Shown: positions 44,202-55,441, counted from the first letter of the stretch. The stretch is DNA of 64,000 nucleotides from Cylindrotheca closterium (GCA_933822405.4 CAKOGP040002169.1:59058-123057), one strand, 5' to 3'. Translations and numbers: made by a program. Notes: generated by a model from the sequence alone, not told the origin.

Positions 44202-46995
44202 TTAGTTGTAACAGTTTTTACACATCTGATCATCTTTCCCACAAACGCATACATCACAATCACTCTTAAATTCTGGCATCTCTCCAGTTTCCATGACATT
44301 GAGCTTGCAAGTTCGGTGAATCATGGTTGTGAATTGATTGTTCTGTGCAGTGTATTGAACCATTTCCGTGATGAACGTATGCCACCCGGGCAGTGTGCCG
44401 GTGAGCTTATTGTCATTCACAGTGAGGACTTGAAGCCTACCATCGCCAGAATTTATGACGTTGCCCAGGCTTCCACTGAACTGATTGTGGTCCAGATGTA
44501 AGTGACGTAACCGAACAAAATCCAAGAATGTCGGCAAGATTCCTGAAAATCGGTTTCGTCCAAGGTCAAGATAGTATAATTGCCTGAGATTGGCTCCATC
44601 TAGGGTTGGAATTACGCTTCCAGTCATTTGGTTGTCGTACACATTAAATGTGCCTGTGAAATCAAGCATATATTGTGAAGGTTATGCGATGCAACACATC
44701 ACAAGAAGAACAATTCTGAAGATGAGAAGGGTATAATCAGATTGGTTCCATTGGCACAACGTCATACTTACGAATTCTGTAGATTCCACGACCGTTCGAT
44801 CGCATTGTAGATGGAATGCGCCCTATATCATCGTATGGTGGACACATTTTATAAATGAGAAATGAAACACAAGTGACCAAAGTTTCGAAGCAAAACTTAC
44901 CGGAAATCCGATTGCTGCTGAGATTGAAATCCGTAAGACTCCACAAATTAATAATCTTGTCACTGATTGTTCCCGTCAAGCGATTCTGATAGAGGAATAG
45001 CTTCTTAAGGGACACGCAATTGTATAATTCTTCCGGCAAACTTCCTTGAAGCTTATTGCTCGCAAGGTCCAATTGTGTTAGCGCCTGTAGCATCCCAATC
45101 TCACTTGGGATGCTGCCTTGGAGATCTTTTCCTAAAAGCTTAACATCTGTCACTTCTCGATTCCCATTGCACTTGATACCACTCCAAGAACATTCGTCTT
45201 GATTCAATGCACCCCAATTGCGCTGGTTTTGTCTTACTATTGGATCAACGAATCCACTGGCGCTGATATCAAAGAGTGCGAATTCCATGTTGATCATTGC
45301 GTATCGTTGAACTAGTTTCGGTGTCAGCGGCAATTCGCCATCTGCCCTGGCTTCCTCCAATAGCTGAGCGACAGCCTGGTTGCCATTGGTGGATTCAATT
45401 CCGACTCCAAAGTCATTTTCCAAGTAATTTCGCAGCTTGACTCCAAGCTCGGGAATGGGGTCAGGAGGTCTAGTAGGTGGAGATGTGGGTCTTGGTGAAA
45501 CAGGAGCAACTGAAGGCGAAGCAGTGGGAGGCGGGGTGACAGGCAGGGTGACAGGCAGCCGGGATGGTGTCGTTGTTGGAACTCTTGTCGGAGACTTGGT
45601 TGGACGCATCGTTGCTAGATCTGTAGGAGATGTGGTTGGAACTGGCGGCGCTGTCGGGTCGAGTGTAACTTGTGAAGGGGCAACTGAAGGTAACGAGGTG
45701 GGAGTCCTTGTTGGTTGGACAGTAGTCGTGGATGGAGCAACGCTTGGTCGAATAGTGGGTGCCCTTGTGGGGGGTTCGAGAGCGACCTCCGATGGCAAAA
45801 TGCTTGGGTGATCAGTGGAAGTCCGAGTCGGTGCAAGAGTAGCATCCGACGGCGCAGCGCTTGGGTGATCAGTAGGAGTCCCTGTCGATGCAAGAGTGCC
45901 ATCCGATGGCGCAGCGCTTGGGTGATTGGTGGGAGTCGGTGTCGGACGATTGCTTTGTTGGATCGAAGGCCCCGTAGATCCGGTCGAGGGTGACTCGCTA
46001 GGTCTAATCGTCGGACGCTTTGATAATTCGACGGTAGGCCCGATTGAGGGACTTTCGCTGACAGACGAAAGCTTGGATGGTTGACTGGAAGACACAGCGT
46101 ACGTTGCATCGCTGATAGCAGGAACACCGCTGATGGTCGGAAACAAAGAGGGAGCCCGTGTCGGGATTCTTGTGGGACGACCGCTCGACATTGAAGCATT
46201 TGTACTGCCCGTCAAGGTTGTACTTGGAGAAGAACTCGGCGAAAATGAGTCCGAGCTGCCACCGCTATTAATATCATTTAAAAGTGATGATGTGGTTGTG
46301 GTATCGGCGTTGTTGTTGAAGACAAGGAAGTACAACAAAGCGCCTCCGCACAATATCAAAAATAGCACACTAAATACAAGGTTTCGGCATGTTCCACGCC
46401 GCGTCCGCGATTCTTCGGCTTGACCAACAGAAGGCGACTCGTTGTTGTCACTGCTGATGGTGTTTCTCTTGGTTTCTGTCTCATCCATGGTTATGGCATT
46501 CCCTTTGGTTGAATCTTTGTGGCTGTCTGCAGGCGCTTGCTCCGATGGAGACTCAACATCCACCATCGCCTTTGCTCTTTCTTTCAATTGGTCAGCGTCT
46601 CGAACGAGCTCCTCGTCGTCTTTCTTCTCCTCTTCAGCAGGAAGGTCCACACCTTCGGTTGACTTTTGCTCCACAGGGGGTTCACTATCTCCTAATTCAG
46701 CAATGTCGTTACTTTCAGTATACATTTCCGGCTTGTTGCTTTGTTGCTGGTCCACAATTGTGGCATTTCTCTTGGTTGGATCCTCCTTGTTCTCAGTCAC
46801 AGGCGATTCTCTGAAAGGTTGATCCGTATCGATCTCCTCCTTTTCCGTCGCTGATATTTCAATGTCTTCCTTCCTGACATCGTTTCTGCTTGGACTTTGT
46901 TCCGTACGGGAATCGGCAAATTCAACTTCAGACAGATTTGGACCGTTCTCGTTCTCTGTTGATCTCTCTTTCACCACCAATGACTCCGTATTCAT
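44202..46995 (-). CDS. LRR membrane protein C (3 exons, longest stalk)
   Basis: Exons 44901..46995, 44773..44822 by printed base count or 44772..44822 by frame (51 nt, the latter preferred), and 44202..44653 encode 865 residues. Introns are 78 and 118 bp, phase 1. The cytosolic tail is ~200 acidic residues with the span at ~203-222 (NLVFSVLFLILCGGALLYFL). The stalk (~240-520) carries THPS and PT repeats (TDHPSAAPSDATLAPTRT). The N-cap is KLRNYLENDFGVGIESTNGN, with DECSWSGIKC. LRRs include LTQLDLASNKLQGSLPEELY and FLYQNRLTGTISDKI. The C-terminus is FKSDCDVCVCGKDDQMCKNC. Exons 3 and 4 of gene B are fused here. The 78 bp intron is open in frame, so unspliced RNA would add 26 residues. Confidence 0.85.
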
Positions 46996-47513
46996 CTTCT
47001 CGTTTTGGTTTCAGGCACTGCCTTGACCTCTTTAGTGACAGCGTCTTCTTCTATCTTTCTTTTACGACTAGTAGGTAGGATGATTCTTCTTCATACACAA
47101 TTTTTCCTCTTCTCATGATTCTTCATTATTTTTTATTGCCAAAGATTCATTTGACATGATGTTGATTCATTCATTTATCTTTTCAGCCCGCATGGCAACA
47201 ATGCTGACACACCGTTCGAACGGAAAGATTTGATAAGTTTCTTCTAAATGGCAACATAAAAGTCTTCGACAACGGAAGAAGCATCCTCGACCGACTAGTG
47301 CGAATGAATATCTCTTTTAAGTGCCAAGAGATTCGATCCATGTGGATCCAATCCCCCTCAACTGCCGACAGATGGGAGATGTGAAAGGACTCGTCCCAGC
47401 TACGCCGTTTCCTATATTTGACAGAGTTCTATAGTCTAATTACAATTGTTCCCAATGCACACTTCACAAGTGCATCCATTCCATTCCAATGCACTATACT
47501 ACAATACAATACC
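46996..47513. other. Gap between LRR genes C and D
   Basis: A 518 bp stretch holding the promoter and leader of LRR gene C and the 3' UTR of gene D. There is an A/T-rich stretch near 47098-47160 (TTCATTATTTTTTATTGCC). No ORF of interest is seen. Confidence 0.35.
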
Positions 47514-49648
47514 CTAATCGTAGCAATTTCGGCACATTTGGTTGTTCCTTCCACAAATGCATATATCACAATCACTCTTGAATTCAGGCAGTTCTCCCGT
47601 TTGCAACACATTGAGCAAGCAGGTTCTTTCTCCCATGCTTGTGAATCGATTGTTCTGTGCTGTGAATTGCACCATTTCCGTGATAAACATGTGATCTCCT
47701 GGCAAGGCGCCCGTGAATTGGTTGTCGTTCAAACTCAATGTCAAGAGTCTACCGTCGCCTGCATTAATGACATTTCCCACTGGCCCAATGAACTGATTGT
47801 GGTCCAGATGCAAGTGACGTAGCCGAACATATTCCGTGAAGTCCGGCAGGATCCCACCAAATTGATTCCGTCCAAGATCAAAATTGAACATTTGCCGTAG
47901 CTTGAGGTTATTTGGAATGGTGCCGGTCATTTGGTTGTCAAATACGCTAAAGGTTCCTGTCAAAATAAAACAAGAATAGAGAACAACAACGTTTTGTGGT
48001 GAGCCAAATGGAATCAATCATAACGATACTGTAGCAATGGATCATGGATCATGATCGTCAAACAATACAGTATATAGTACAACATACAACATCGTATACA
48101 CTTACGAATCTTGAAAATACCTCGACCGCCCGATTTCATGGTAGGTGGAATGGGCCCAGTTAGTTGATTGACCGAAAGGTTGAAATCAGTGAGATTCCAC
48201 AGCCGTTCAATCTTTTCCGAAATGGTGCCGCCGAGTTGATTTTTATAGAGAAAAATCTTTTGCAGCGACAAGCAATTGTACAATTCTTCTGGCAGACTTC
48301 CTTGGAGCTTGTTGTCTGCAATATCAAGCCAAGTCAGTGCAGAGAGCAACCCAATTTCGGTCGGAATCCTTCCATTCAAATTGCGTTGTCCCAATTCAAT
48401 TTTAACCACCTGTTGATTGGAATCGCAAGTAATGCCTCGCCATGCGCATTCGTCTTGATTAAAGGCACCCCATCTCGAATACAAGGATTGCAACTGTCGA
48501 CGACGACCGTTATCATTATTATTATCATTGTCCATAAGAATCGTATCCACCACCGAATCACCACCATTATCATTCTTAATTGGATCAAAGAAATCACCGA
48601 CAATGCCATTGTTGCGTGTTCCAAAGAGTACCAAATCCATTTTCAACAAGGCAAATCGTTGGGCCAATTTGGGTCGCAAGGCAAGCTCACCATTGCCCCC
48701 ATCGGCCTTGGCTTCTTCCAACATGACTTGCAAGACTTGCTGATTATTTTCATTCCCATTTGCACTAATCCCAAAATTGTCTTGCAAATATTGAGTCAAG
48801 GGTTGTTCAAAATTGATCGTGGGAATGGGCGTGGGGAATTGCGTTGGATTTTGGGTGGGACTGGGAGTGGTGGGAGTCCGGGAGGGAGCTCCCGTGGGAG
48901 TACGGGTTGGGGGTGCCGGAGCCATGGTGGGCAGTCCAGTGGGAGCCATGGTGGGCAATCCGGGCGTGACTGTCGGGTTGGGTGTCGTGGGTTGTGCGGT
49001 TTCGTCTTCGCTGGGGTTACCGTCCCCACCGAGAATTCCATCACCATCGGGAGTGAGAAGGGGGGGAGCATGACTAGCAGCAGCTTTCTCAGTTTCGTCG
49101 GCTCGGCCAACGAAAACAATCAAAAGAGCCACAATGGCAATCAAAAGTAAGACCAAGACGCAACAAAAGATATTCTTGTACTTTTTGAATAGAGTCGGCG
49201 AAGTGGATAATTCTTGTTCCGCTGTTGTTGTCGTTGTCGTTGTCGGGTGGTGGTCGTTGACTTTGACATCCATAGGCTTCTCCTCCTCCTTGACAGGTGC
49301 TGCCCTGTCTTTTGCCTGCTCTTGTTTCTCTACTTCTGGATCATCCTGGTCCTTCTTTTCTTCTTGGTGGTGGTATTGCTGGTTCATCTTTGGTCGTTGC
49401 CTATTCGTTTCAGTCATTAAAGATGATTCCTCAGTTGCTGGTGGCGGTGGTGGTGGTGGAGGAGGAGGAGCTTCAACATCATGTCCATCATTTTTTGCTG
49501 TTGATGGTGGTGGTGGTGGTGGTGGAGCTTCGACACTGCCATCATCATCGTCCAGTTTTCCACGATTGACTGTCGCTCCATTCTTCTTGACAGCTGGAGT
49601 CTTCGTCGCCGCCGTCTTCATTGGAATTTCTCCTACTTCTGGTTCCAT
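47514..49648 (-). CDS. LRR membrane protein D (2 exons)
   Basis: Exons 48106..49648 and 47514..47956 encode 661 residues; the single intron is 149 bp, phase 1, at the I|R position shared by all four paralogues. The cytosolic tail has two Pro runs of seven and ten (VEAPPPPPPP). The span is at ~156-180 (NIFCCVLVLLLIAIVALLIV). The stalk is short (TMAPTGLPTMAPAPPTRTPT). The N-cap is LTQYLQDNFGISANGNENNQ, followed by an Asp/Asn-rich insert and DECAWRGITC. LRRs include LTWLDIADNKLQGSLPEELY, FLYKNQLGGTISEKI, VFDNQMTGTIPNNL and HLDHNQFIGPVGNV. The C-terminus is FKSDCDICICGRNNQMCRNC. It lacks a kinase and has the simplest gene structure of the four. Confidence 0.85.
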
Positions 49649-50116
49649 TTTGAATTTTTTCTTTTAAGGGATGAATGAAACCGACTGTATCGTCTCTTTT
49701 CTCCGTATCTACAGTGCTGCTGTTTGGTTTGGTGTAAAATGTAATACTGGTGAAGGTATATTGAATGTTGCGATACAGCATGGAACGCTCGTTTGTTCGA
49801 TGATGGTATTTGACGATGATAATGATTGATTCGATTCGCATGCCTGCTGGCTGGCTGGCGGGCGTGAGCGTCGGTCCAATCAAGATCCAATGCCGCACTC
49901 TTCTGCATCGTCTTGCATTCGACCTTTCCCCGTCTGTCATTCGTAGGGTGACGATATATGAGGTTCTATTTTAGACGCAATCTCGTGTTGGAAAAAATGT
50001 TACGTGCACAATAATAAAACACCAACAAGGTATAGAGGAAGCAAAGCTGCCCTGGGAAAAGAAGGCGGGTCACTTTGCAGATTAAACGCAATCTACCTCC
50101 CGCCTGTCAAGTCATT
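49649..50116. promoter_or_regulatory. Divergent LRR-D / MEKHLA region
   Basis: This 468 bp gap lies between the LRR gene D start (minus) and the MEKHLA gene start (plus). It includes GCCTGCTGGCTGGCTGGCGGGCG at about 49841, a local G/C-rich tract. No gene is supported. Confidence 0.35.
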
Positions 50117-50782
50117 ATGGGTAACAATATGCTCATGACGCTTCTCCTTTGTTTGTTTGGCTTGCATCATGCCGTTGCACTGTTATCAAGTACATGGCAC
50201 CAAGATCGATGTTGGTTTTCCAGCTTCAGAATGGCAAAGGGCAGCAACTCCGCCGCTGATGATCCATATGACCAGTGTTTTAGCGGTGGTTGTATCGATA
50301 ACTTGAGTGCTCATATTGGACATCTAGATCGTTCTCTGAAAAAGTCTTCAGGAACTGGTCTGTTTGACTGGATAAACGAAAGATCGGAGGATGTTGAAGT
50401 GACAACTGCTGATCTTCTTGATGAAAATCAGAGGTTTGGCGTACTATCGCACGGAATGCAACCTGACCCCATATTCAACTATGGGAACAAAGCGAGTCTT
50501 GAGCTTTTTGGCTACGAGATAAAAGATCTTTGTCGAACTGCAAGTAGGCTTTCCACCGTTCCTGAGTTAATGAAAGATCGCGAAACCCTTATCAAGGAAA
50601 TCGAGTCTCGCGGGTACGGATATATCAGTGATGCTGTACGGGTGAAATCTGATGGTGAGCTGTTTGTCATAGATAGAATATTGGTCTGGACAGTGTTTGA
50701 CGACGCAGGAAGAAGGATAGGTTTAGCGGCAGTGTACGACAGGGAGAATGCAAGAAGTTATGTTGCACCAACGTACCAGTAG
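50117..50782 (+). CDS. Stand-alone MEKHLA (PAS-like) protein with signal peptide
   Basis: The first ATG (50117) gives 221 residues. The N-terminus MGNNMLMTLLLCLFGLHHAV is a good signal peptide or plastid signal. Residues ~75-221 match the MEKHLA domain, a PAS-like fold: SGTGLFDWINERSEDVEVTT, then DLLDENQRFGVLSHGMQPDP, then IFNYGNKASLELFGYEI, then REN near the end. In plants the domain ends class III HD-Zip factors; in bacteria and algae it occurs alone. The ligand is unknown. It sits between LRR gene D and the broken LRR copy E and is unrelated to them. Confidence 0.85.
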   Translation: MGNNMLMTLLLCLFGLHHAVALLSSTWHQDRCWFSSFRMAKGSNSAADDPYDQCFSGGCIDNLSAHIGHLDRSLKKSSGTGLFDWINERSEDVEVTTADLLDENQRFGVLSHGMQPDPIFNYGNKASLELFGYEIKDLCRTASRLSTVPELMKDRETLIKEIESRGYGYISDAVRVKSDGELFVIDRILVWTVFDDAGRRIGLAAVYDRENARSYVAPTYQ

Positions 50783-51054
50783 GTAATGTTGCAAAAGTTA
50801 TCAGTATACCTATATCTATCGACTTTGGGTGTTGTTTTGCAATGCTGCGAAAGAAATGAGATTCTTGGCTCTAGTTTGCATTGATTGAATGTTTCGAAAT
50901 TCCATGGATTCTAGACAGAAATTTGCAATTCAAAGTGCATATACCTACAACTCTAATGTATGTACATTAAAAGCAAATATTAGTTATTCAATTAACAAAA
51001 TTTGTAATCAAAACAAGGTCTTATCGTACAAGATGGAACTCTTGCCTCTTGTTG

Positions 51055-51590
51055 TTGCCGAATTTCGGGCCTCCTCTGCAATCTGTGTAATAGCTTGGTT
51101 GGCGGCCTTGTTGGATTCGACTAGGATTCCAATGTCATCTTCCAAGTTCAAAGTAGCTTCGTAGCTTCATTTTGAATGTTTCTGTAGGTCGTCGAGTTGG
51201 TGGATTTGTTGGTGAGACCGTTGGAACTCGTGTCGGAGATTCTGTCGGAGACTTTGTAGGGCTTTGTGAAACAGTTGGGTAGTCACTGGGAGTCATTGTC
51301 GGACAATTGCTTGGCTGGTTCGTTGGCGTGTCCGATGGTGCATCGCTAACGGTAGGACGTGTAGATGGTCGGCCGCTAGGCGCGTTCGAAGGAGCATTGC
51401 TTACAGTTGGACAATTAGATGGGCGCCCGTTTGGGCTCTTGGATGGTACTTCACTAGGTCTGATGGTAGGCCGAGCAGATGGCTGGCTTGTAGGCCCCCT
51501 CGTGGGTGACTCGCTCATCGTCTGGCGACTGCTTGGTTCACTTGATGGCTCACTTGCATCTTTGTTCGATGTCAATAGTAGCATAAAATG
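51055..51590 (-). pseudogene. LRR gene fragment E (stalk and N-cap remnant)
   Basis: The minus strand carries a Pro-Ser-Thr stalk (RPTIRPSEVPSKSP, then RPTVSDAPSD, then TPSDYPTVSQSPTKSP) almost identical to LRR protein B, running into RRPTETFKMKLRSY. In gene B this is followed by LEDDIGILVESN; here the next bases (about 51145-51160) contain an insertion, the frame is lost, and the following N-cap DNA at 51070-51145 is still recognisable as that of gene B. There is no membrane span, no LRR and no Cys module, so it is a partial duplicate. Confidence 0.85.
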
Positions 51591-51845
51591 ACCACCTGTC
51601 GTTTTCAGATGATTCAGAGTGATAATTCAATAATTTTACCTACCTGCTCCGTCTTCTGGTGTGAAGTATTTGGAGAACTAGCGAGAGAGAGAGAGAGAGC
51701 CGCACAATAACACATTCGAAGCGGATGGTGTAAATATCATAGAGTATTGCCGCAATCCTGCCTACCGATACAGTACCTCATCAAACGTGCTGCTTTCATC
51801 ATTGCAATCATACAATAATAGCCCTAGAGTACCGGTATTAACAAT

Positions 51846-52772
51846 ATGGCAACACCACCACTAACAACAACAACACCATCAACAACAGCACCAACCAAGG
51901 AAGAAGCCGACATGACCCAATCGTTGGCACAAGATCGTCCCACCATTGATGCTGCCATCAAGTCCTATATCAGTTTGGTATGCGCCAAAGTATTGACTGC
52001 GTCAGCGACAGATGATGGTACATTGTCTTCTACTTCGTCAGTTCCAATGGCAACAACTAATACTACTACCTTAACAGAATCCTCCAAGACGTTGCTGGGA
52101 TTGATTCCATCTTCCGGGCTTGTTAATACTAGCAACAGCAACAGCAAAAGTGTGCAACAACAAGTATTGCAGCTGGCGCGGATCATCTTGCAAACACTCA
52201 ATCAATTCACCTTTCCCATCCATTGCACGGTCATGGCAGATTCCATGATGGTGAAAAAACCGGGCGCTTCCAAACAACATTTGCTCGAATTGAGCATTGC
52301 GGCGCAATTGTGGAATGGCCTTGTGCAAAGCAAGCAAAAGCCCTCCCGGTTCTTGGGCCGTCGAGCCTTGAAACATGCCTGGAAGAATCAATTGAAAGGC
52401 GAAATCTTTACCAAATTAATGGAAGGAAACAACAACGACACCAACAAGGATCACGATAAGGATGATAATGATAATGATGGTAGCTCTGACGCAATTCATC
52501 AACACCACCAACAACAACAACTGCATTGGTTCCAAGAATTTGAAAGGCTCTTGTTTTATGATGAGAATACTATTGACAATGACAATGACAATAACAATCC
52601 TAATGCTAATGCTGACAATGATGCAGCGTTGATTTGGGCTGCAGATGGGGGTGCCCAAGAATTGGCCAAGCGACGAACCAGGCGACAAGAAGAAGCTACC
52701 AAACGGGGAGACAGCAGCAATATTGCAACAACAACAAGCGATACTACAATGATGGATACGATCAGTGAGTGA
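51846..52772 (+). CDS. Orphan low-complexity protein
   Basis: A 308-residue protein starting MATPPLTTTTPSTTAPTKEE. The middle (~100-205) looks folded and helical: LQLARIILQTLNQFTFPIHC, ELSIAAQLWNGLVQSKQKP, RFLGRRALKHAWKNQLKGE. It is broken by Asn/Asp/His/Gln runs from AAC, GAT and CAA repeats, followed by a helical basic segment (LAKRRTRRQEEATKR). No signal or span is seen. The family is not recognised. The ordered core between repeat tracts argues that it is a real gene. Confidence 0.55.
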   Translation: MATPPLTTTTPSTTAPTKEEADMTQSLAQDRPTIDAAIKSYISLVCAKVLTASATDDGTLSSTSSVPMATTNTTTLTESSKTLLGLIPSSGLVNTSNSNSKSVQQQVLQLARIILQTLNQFTFPIHCTVMADSMMVKKPGASKQHLLELSIAAQLWNGLVQSKQKPSRFLGRRALKHAWKNQLKGEIFTKLMEGNNNDTNKDHDKDDNDNDGSSDAIHQHHQQQQLHWFQEFERLLFYDENTIDNDNDNNNPNANADNDAALIWAADGGAQELAKRRTRRQEEATKRGDSSNIATTTSDTTMMDTISE

Positions 52773-53074
52773 GTTATGAATGGCAAGTCCAAGGTATATC
52801 CATGATGCGCGTACCATTTTGTCAACCCCAACGGCGCTCTTCCATTCGGAGAAGCAAAACTAAATTGAATGAATCTACTCCAAGTCTGGCTATGCAGGTT
52901 ATAGCAATGCCGGTAGGTCCTACCATCATAGGATACAATCAATTCATAGGTTATAAAATAACTTGTTGTGATGTCTATAATAATGTATGTGTACAACAAC
53001 GCAAATGCATACAGTCTTGCTCAAACACACACTGCATCAAGAACAATCCAAGAGAGAACGTCGATACAAACGAG
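52773..53074. other. Convergent gap
   Basis: A 302 bp gap between two convergent stop codons. It is A/T-rich (ATAAAATAACTTG at about 52953). Nothing else is seen. Confidence 0.35.
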
Positions 53075-55371
53075 CTAGTAGGCAGTCTTCTTTTCGTCCC
53101 GACTGGAGGACATGTCATTGCCATTCCCAGACACGTCCAAAAAGGCAAATCGTTCTTTTCGGATACCTCTCCAGGCTCGTTTGGATGCCTTGACTTCTCG
53201 TCGCATCTTTTCTTCTTCTTCTCGTTCCTTTCGGTTGGGGTCCAAAATCATATCGTAAGCTTCCATGGGAGCTGCCACCAGGGTACCCCACATGGACTTT
53301 TGGGCTTCTTCCTTTTCGTCCTTGAGCATTTTGTCATAGGCCTTGAGTTTCTTGCGAATCACCTCCGCTTCGTCATTTTGGCCCATGCTCCTCAAGACTT
53401 GTTCCAAGTATCCATATAACAGCATGGTTTCGTGATGCTCGGGACCAATGTCAGGAGCACCCGTTCGTAGTCGAATCAAATGCCGAAGAGTAATTTCAGC
53501 CCACACGTGCAATCCATGCTTCATAAAGAGTCCAATCTCGGCAAAATAATCCAAGATAAACTTTTCTTGGAACCATTCCAAATCATCCAATGGGGTTTCG
53601 GCGACGGCTTCTTCGGCCATGACAATCAGTTCTGCCATTGTCTTGCGATCCAATCCCTCCAAGGCATCATATGCATTTTCAAAGGAATCCGTATTGTATT
53701 CCAAACAGTGGCGGTAATGACGGAATCCATCGACACCGCAAATCAACCACATGGGCCACAAGTGGACTTGAATTTCGCAAATGTGCTCCTTCAATTCAAT
53801 ATTAATAATACAATCACGGTATCCACCCGTCTTGGCGCTGCAGTCCGACTTGAGGCTGCTCAATTTGACCCGACGAATCAAGGGTCCAAACGAGTCGCGG
53901 GCCAACTCCAAGAGCGCCAAGAGAGAAGGAAAGTCCTTGACAACGACCAAGGCACGGCAATAGTCCGTCACTTTCAGCAAATCTCCATCATACTTCTTTT
54001 CTGCCTTGCGTAGCGAAGCTGGCATTTCCTTGATGGGTCCCACACCTACTTCTTCCATTCCCAAGCTGCCCGCCAACGCCTTGCAGATCTCCACCAACGA
54101 CGGCAGTGCCGCATTGGCGTGTTGAATCAAATCTTCGGCCACTTCCCGTCTAGTCATTTTAGAGTATTTGGGCAAATCCTTTTGAATGAGTGCCTTGTCG
54201 TGGTTGACATATCCAGTTTCACCAGGATCGTTCAATCCCGTCATGGAATTGAGGTAGGGAAATACCGGATCGAGTTGCATCTTGCGATAGACTTCTTCGT
54301 ATTTGCGTCGATCTCTCAACAAGGAACAAATCATTCGATAAAAGTCCCAGGAATCCTTAATGACCGCACGACGCTTGGCAATCGATTCGAGTGCTTCTTG
54401 TTCAAAGGCTTCGGCAGGGTCCTTGGAGACTTCAATCGAGTAATAGATCCCACTGGCTTCCGACTTTTTGGATTTCTTGTCGGCCCGAATGAGCTTGTTG
54501 GAATAACTGGCCAAGTTAAGATATTGACCTTCAATTTGATCCAATTCTTCGCCACTGAGGTTATTCTTTCTCCATTCTCTGGATTCGCTCTTGCTTCCCT
54601 GAGATGTTCAAATGTGTGATAAATACAAAATGTGTGAGTTGTGTGAAAAGACAAAACACCACAATCCAACAAGAAAGCATATACAGTACTTACAGTCTTT
54701 CGCAATCGCCTCTTGTTGGCAAGCATCATGTCAATGGCTTCCATCCAAGCAATGGCCGTTCGTTGTTCGCAGGCGACTAGGGTCACGGTAGTCCCATCGA
54801 CGCCCTTGACGAGCATCCCACGGCGGGTTCTTCCATTGGCCGGTCTGGCACTGGCAATGACCATTTCTTCGACCAAGGTCATGGTGTCTGTTTGAGAATG
54901 GGGTTGACTCATGAGTGTTAGAGTCTGATTGGCCGTATTCAGTTGATAAATGAGAATTCCTTCTGGAACGCGGTTGTATCGATTCCGGCGACGGACTTCC
55001 TTGGCGCGTTCCATCTTGAGATCGTAATGATCCTTGCGAGCGTCCAAGGCTGCCTTCTTTTGGAGTTCCCATTGGTGCATTTCGAGCATGTCCTCGTCAT
55101 TCGCTTTGGAGCAGCATTGCCAGAATTTCTTTTTCGGCGGTGGTTTGGGTACTGGTTTGGGTGGAATCGTCATGCGTTGTCGTTGGGAATCCGTGGTGGC
55201 TACCGAAGCATTGTCGTCCAGCAGATTGACACTCGCTTGCAATTCAATGGCATTCTTTCCTTCGCCTTCTGGTGGAGGCCAAGTATAGGCTGGGTCCACA
55301 AAGGCAGCTTCGAGGACAGTTCCATACGAAGAATATTGCTTCGTGTCAGTCTTTTGTTCTGGTTGCTGCAT
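53075..55371 (-). CDS. PH-like plus RelA/SpoT-like nucleotidyltransferase protein (2 exons)
   Basis: Exons 54694..55371 and 53075..54598 encode 733 residues; the 95 bp intron (GTAAGTAC...CTCAG) is phase 0. Residues ~140-220 resemble a PH domain (GILIYQLNTANQTLTLMSQP; closing helix TAIAWMEAIDMML). Upstream are a Pro/Lys patch and a Cys pair (KKFWQCC). Residues ~435-505 resemble a RelA/SpoT synthetase fold: KVTDYCRALVVVKDFPSLLA with Asp438, TGGYRDCIINIELKEH, and ICEIQVHLWPMW with Glu501. The C-terminal helices (HHETMLLYGYLEQVL) look TPR or kinesin-light-chain-like. Classical (p)ppGpp synthetases are plastid proteins; this one has no presequence, and the PH region suggests membrane association. 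Activity is inference. Confidence 0.72.
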
Positions 55372-55441
55372 GGTGATATGTGCTATGTGCTATGTGCGAT
55401 GTTTGGTATTGACAATATTGGTCTTCAGCAATGATAACAGA

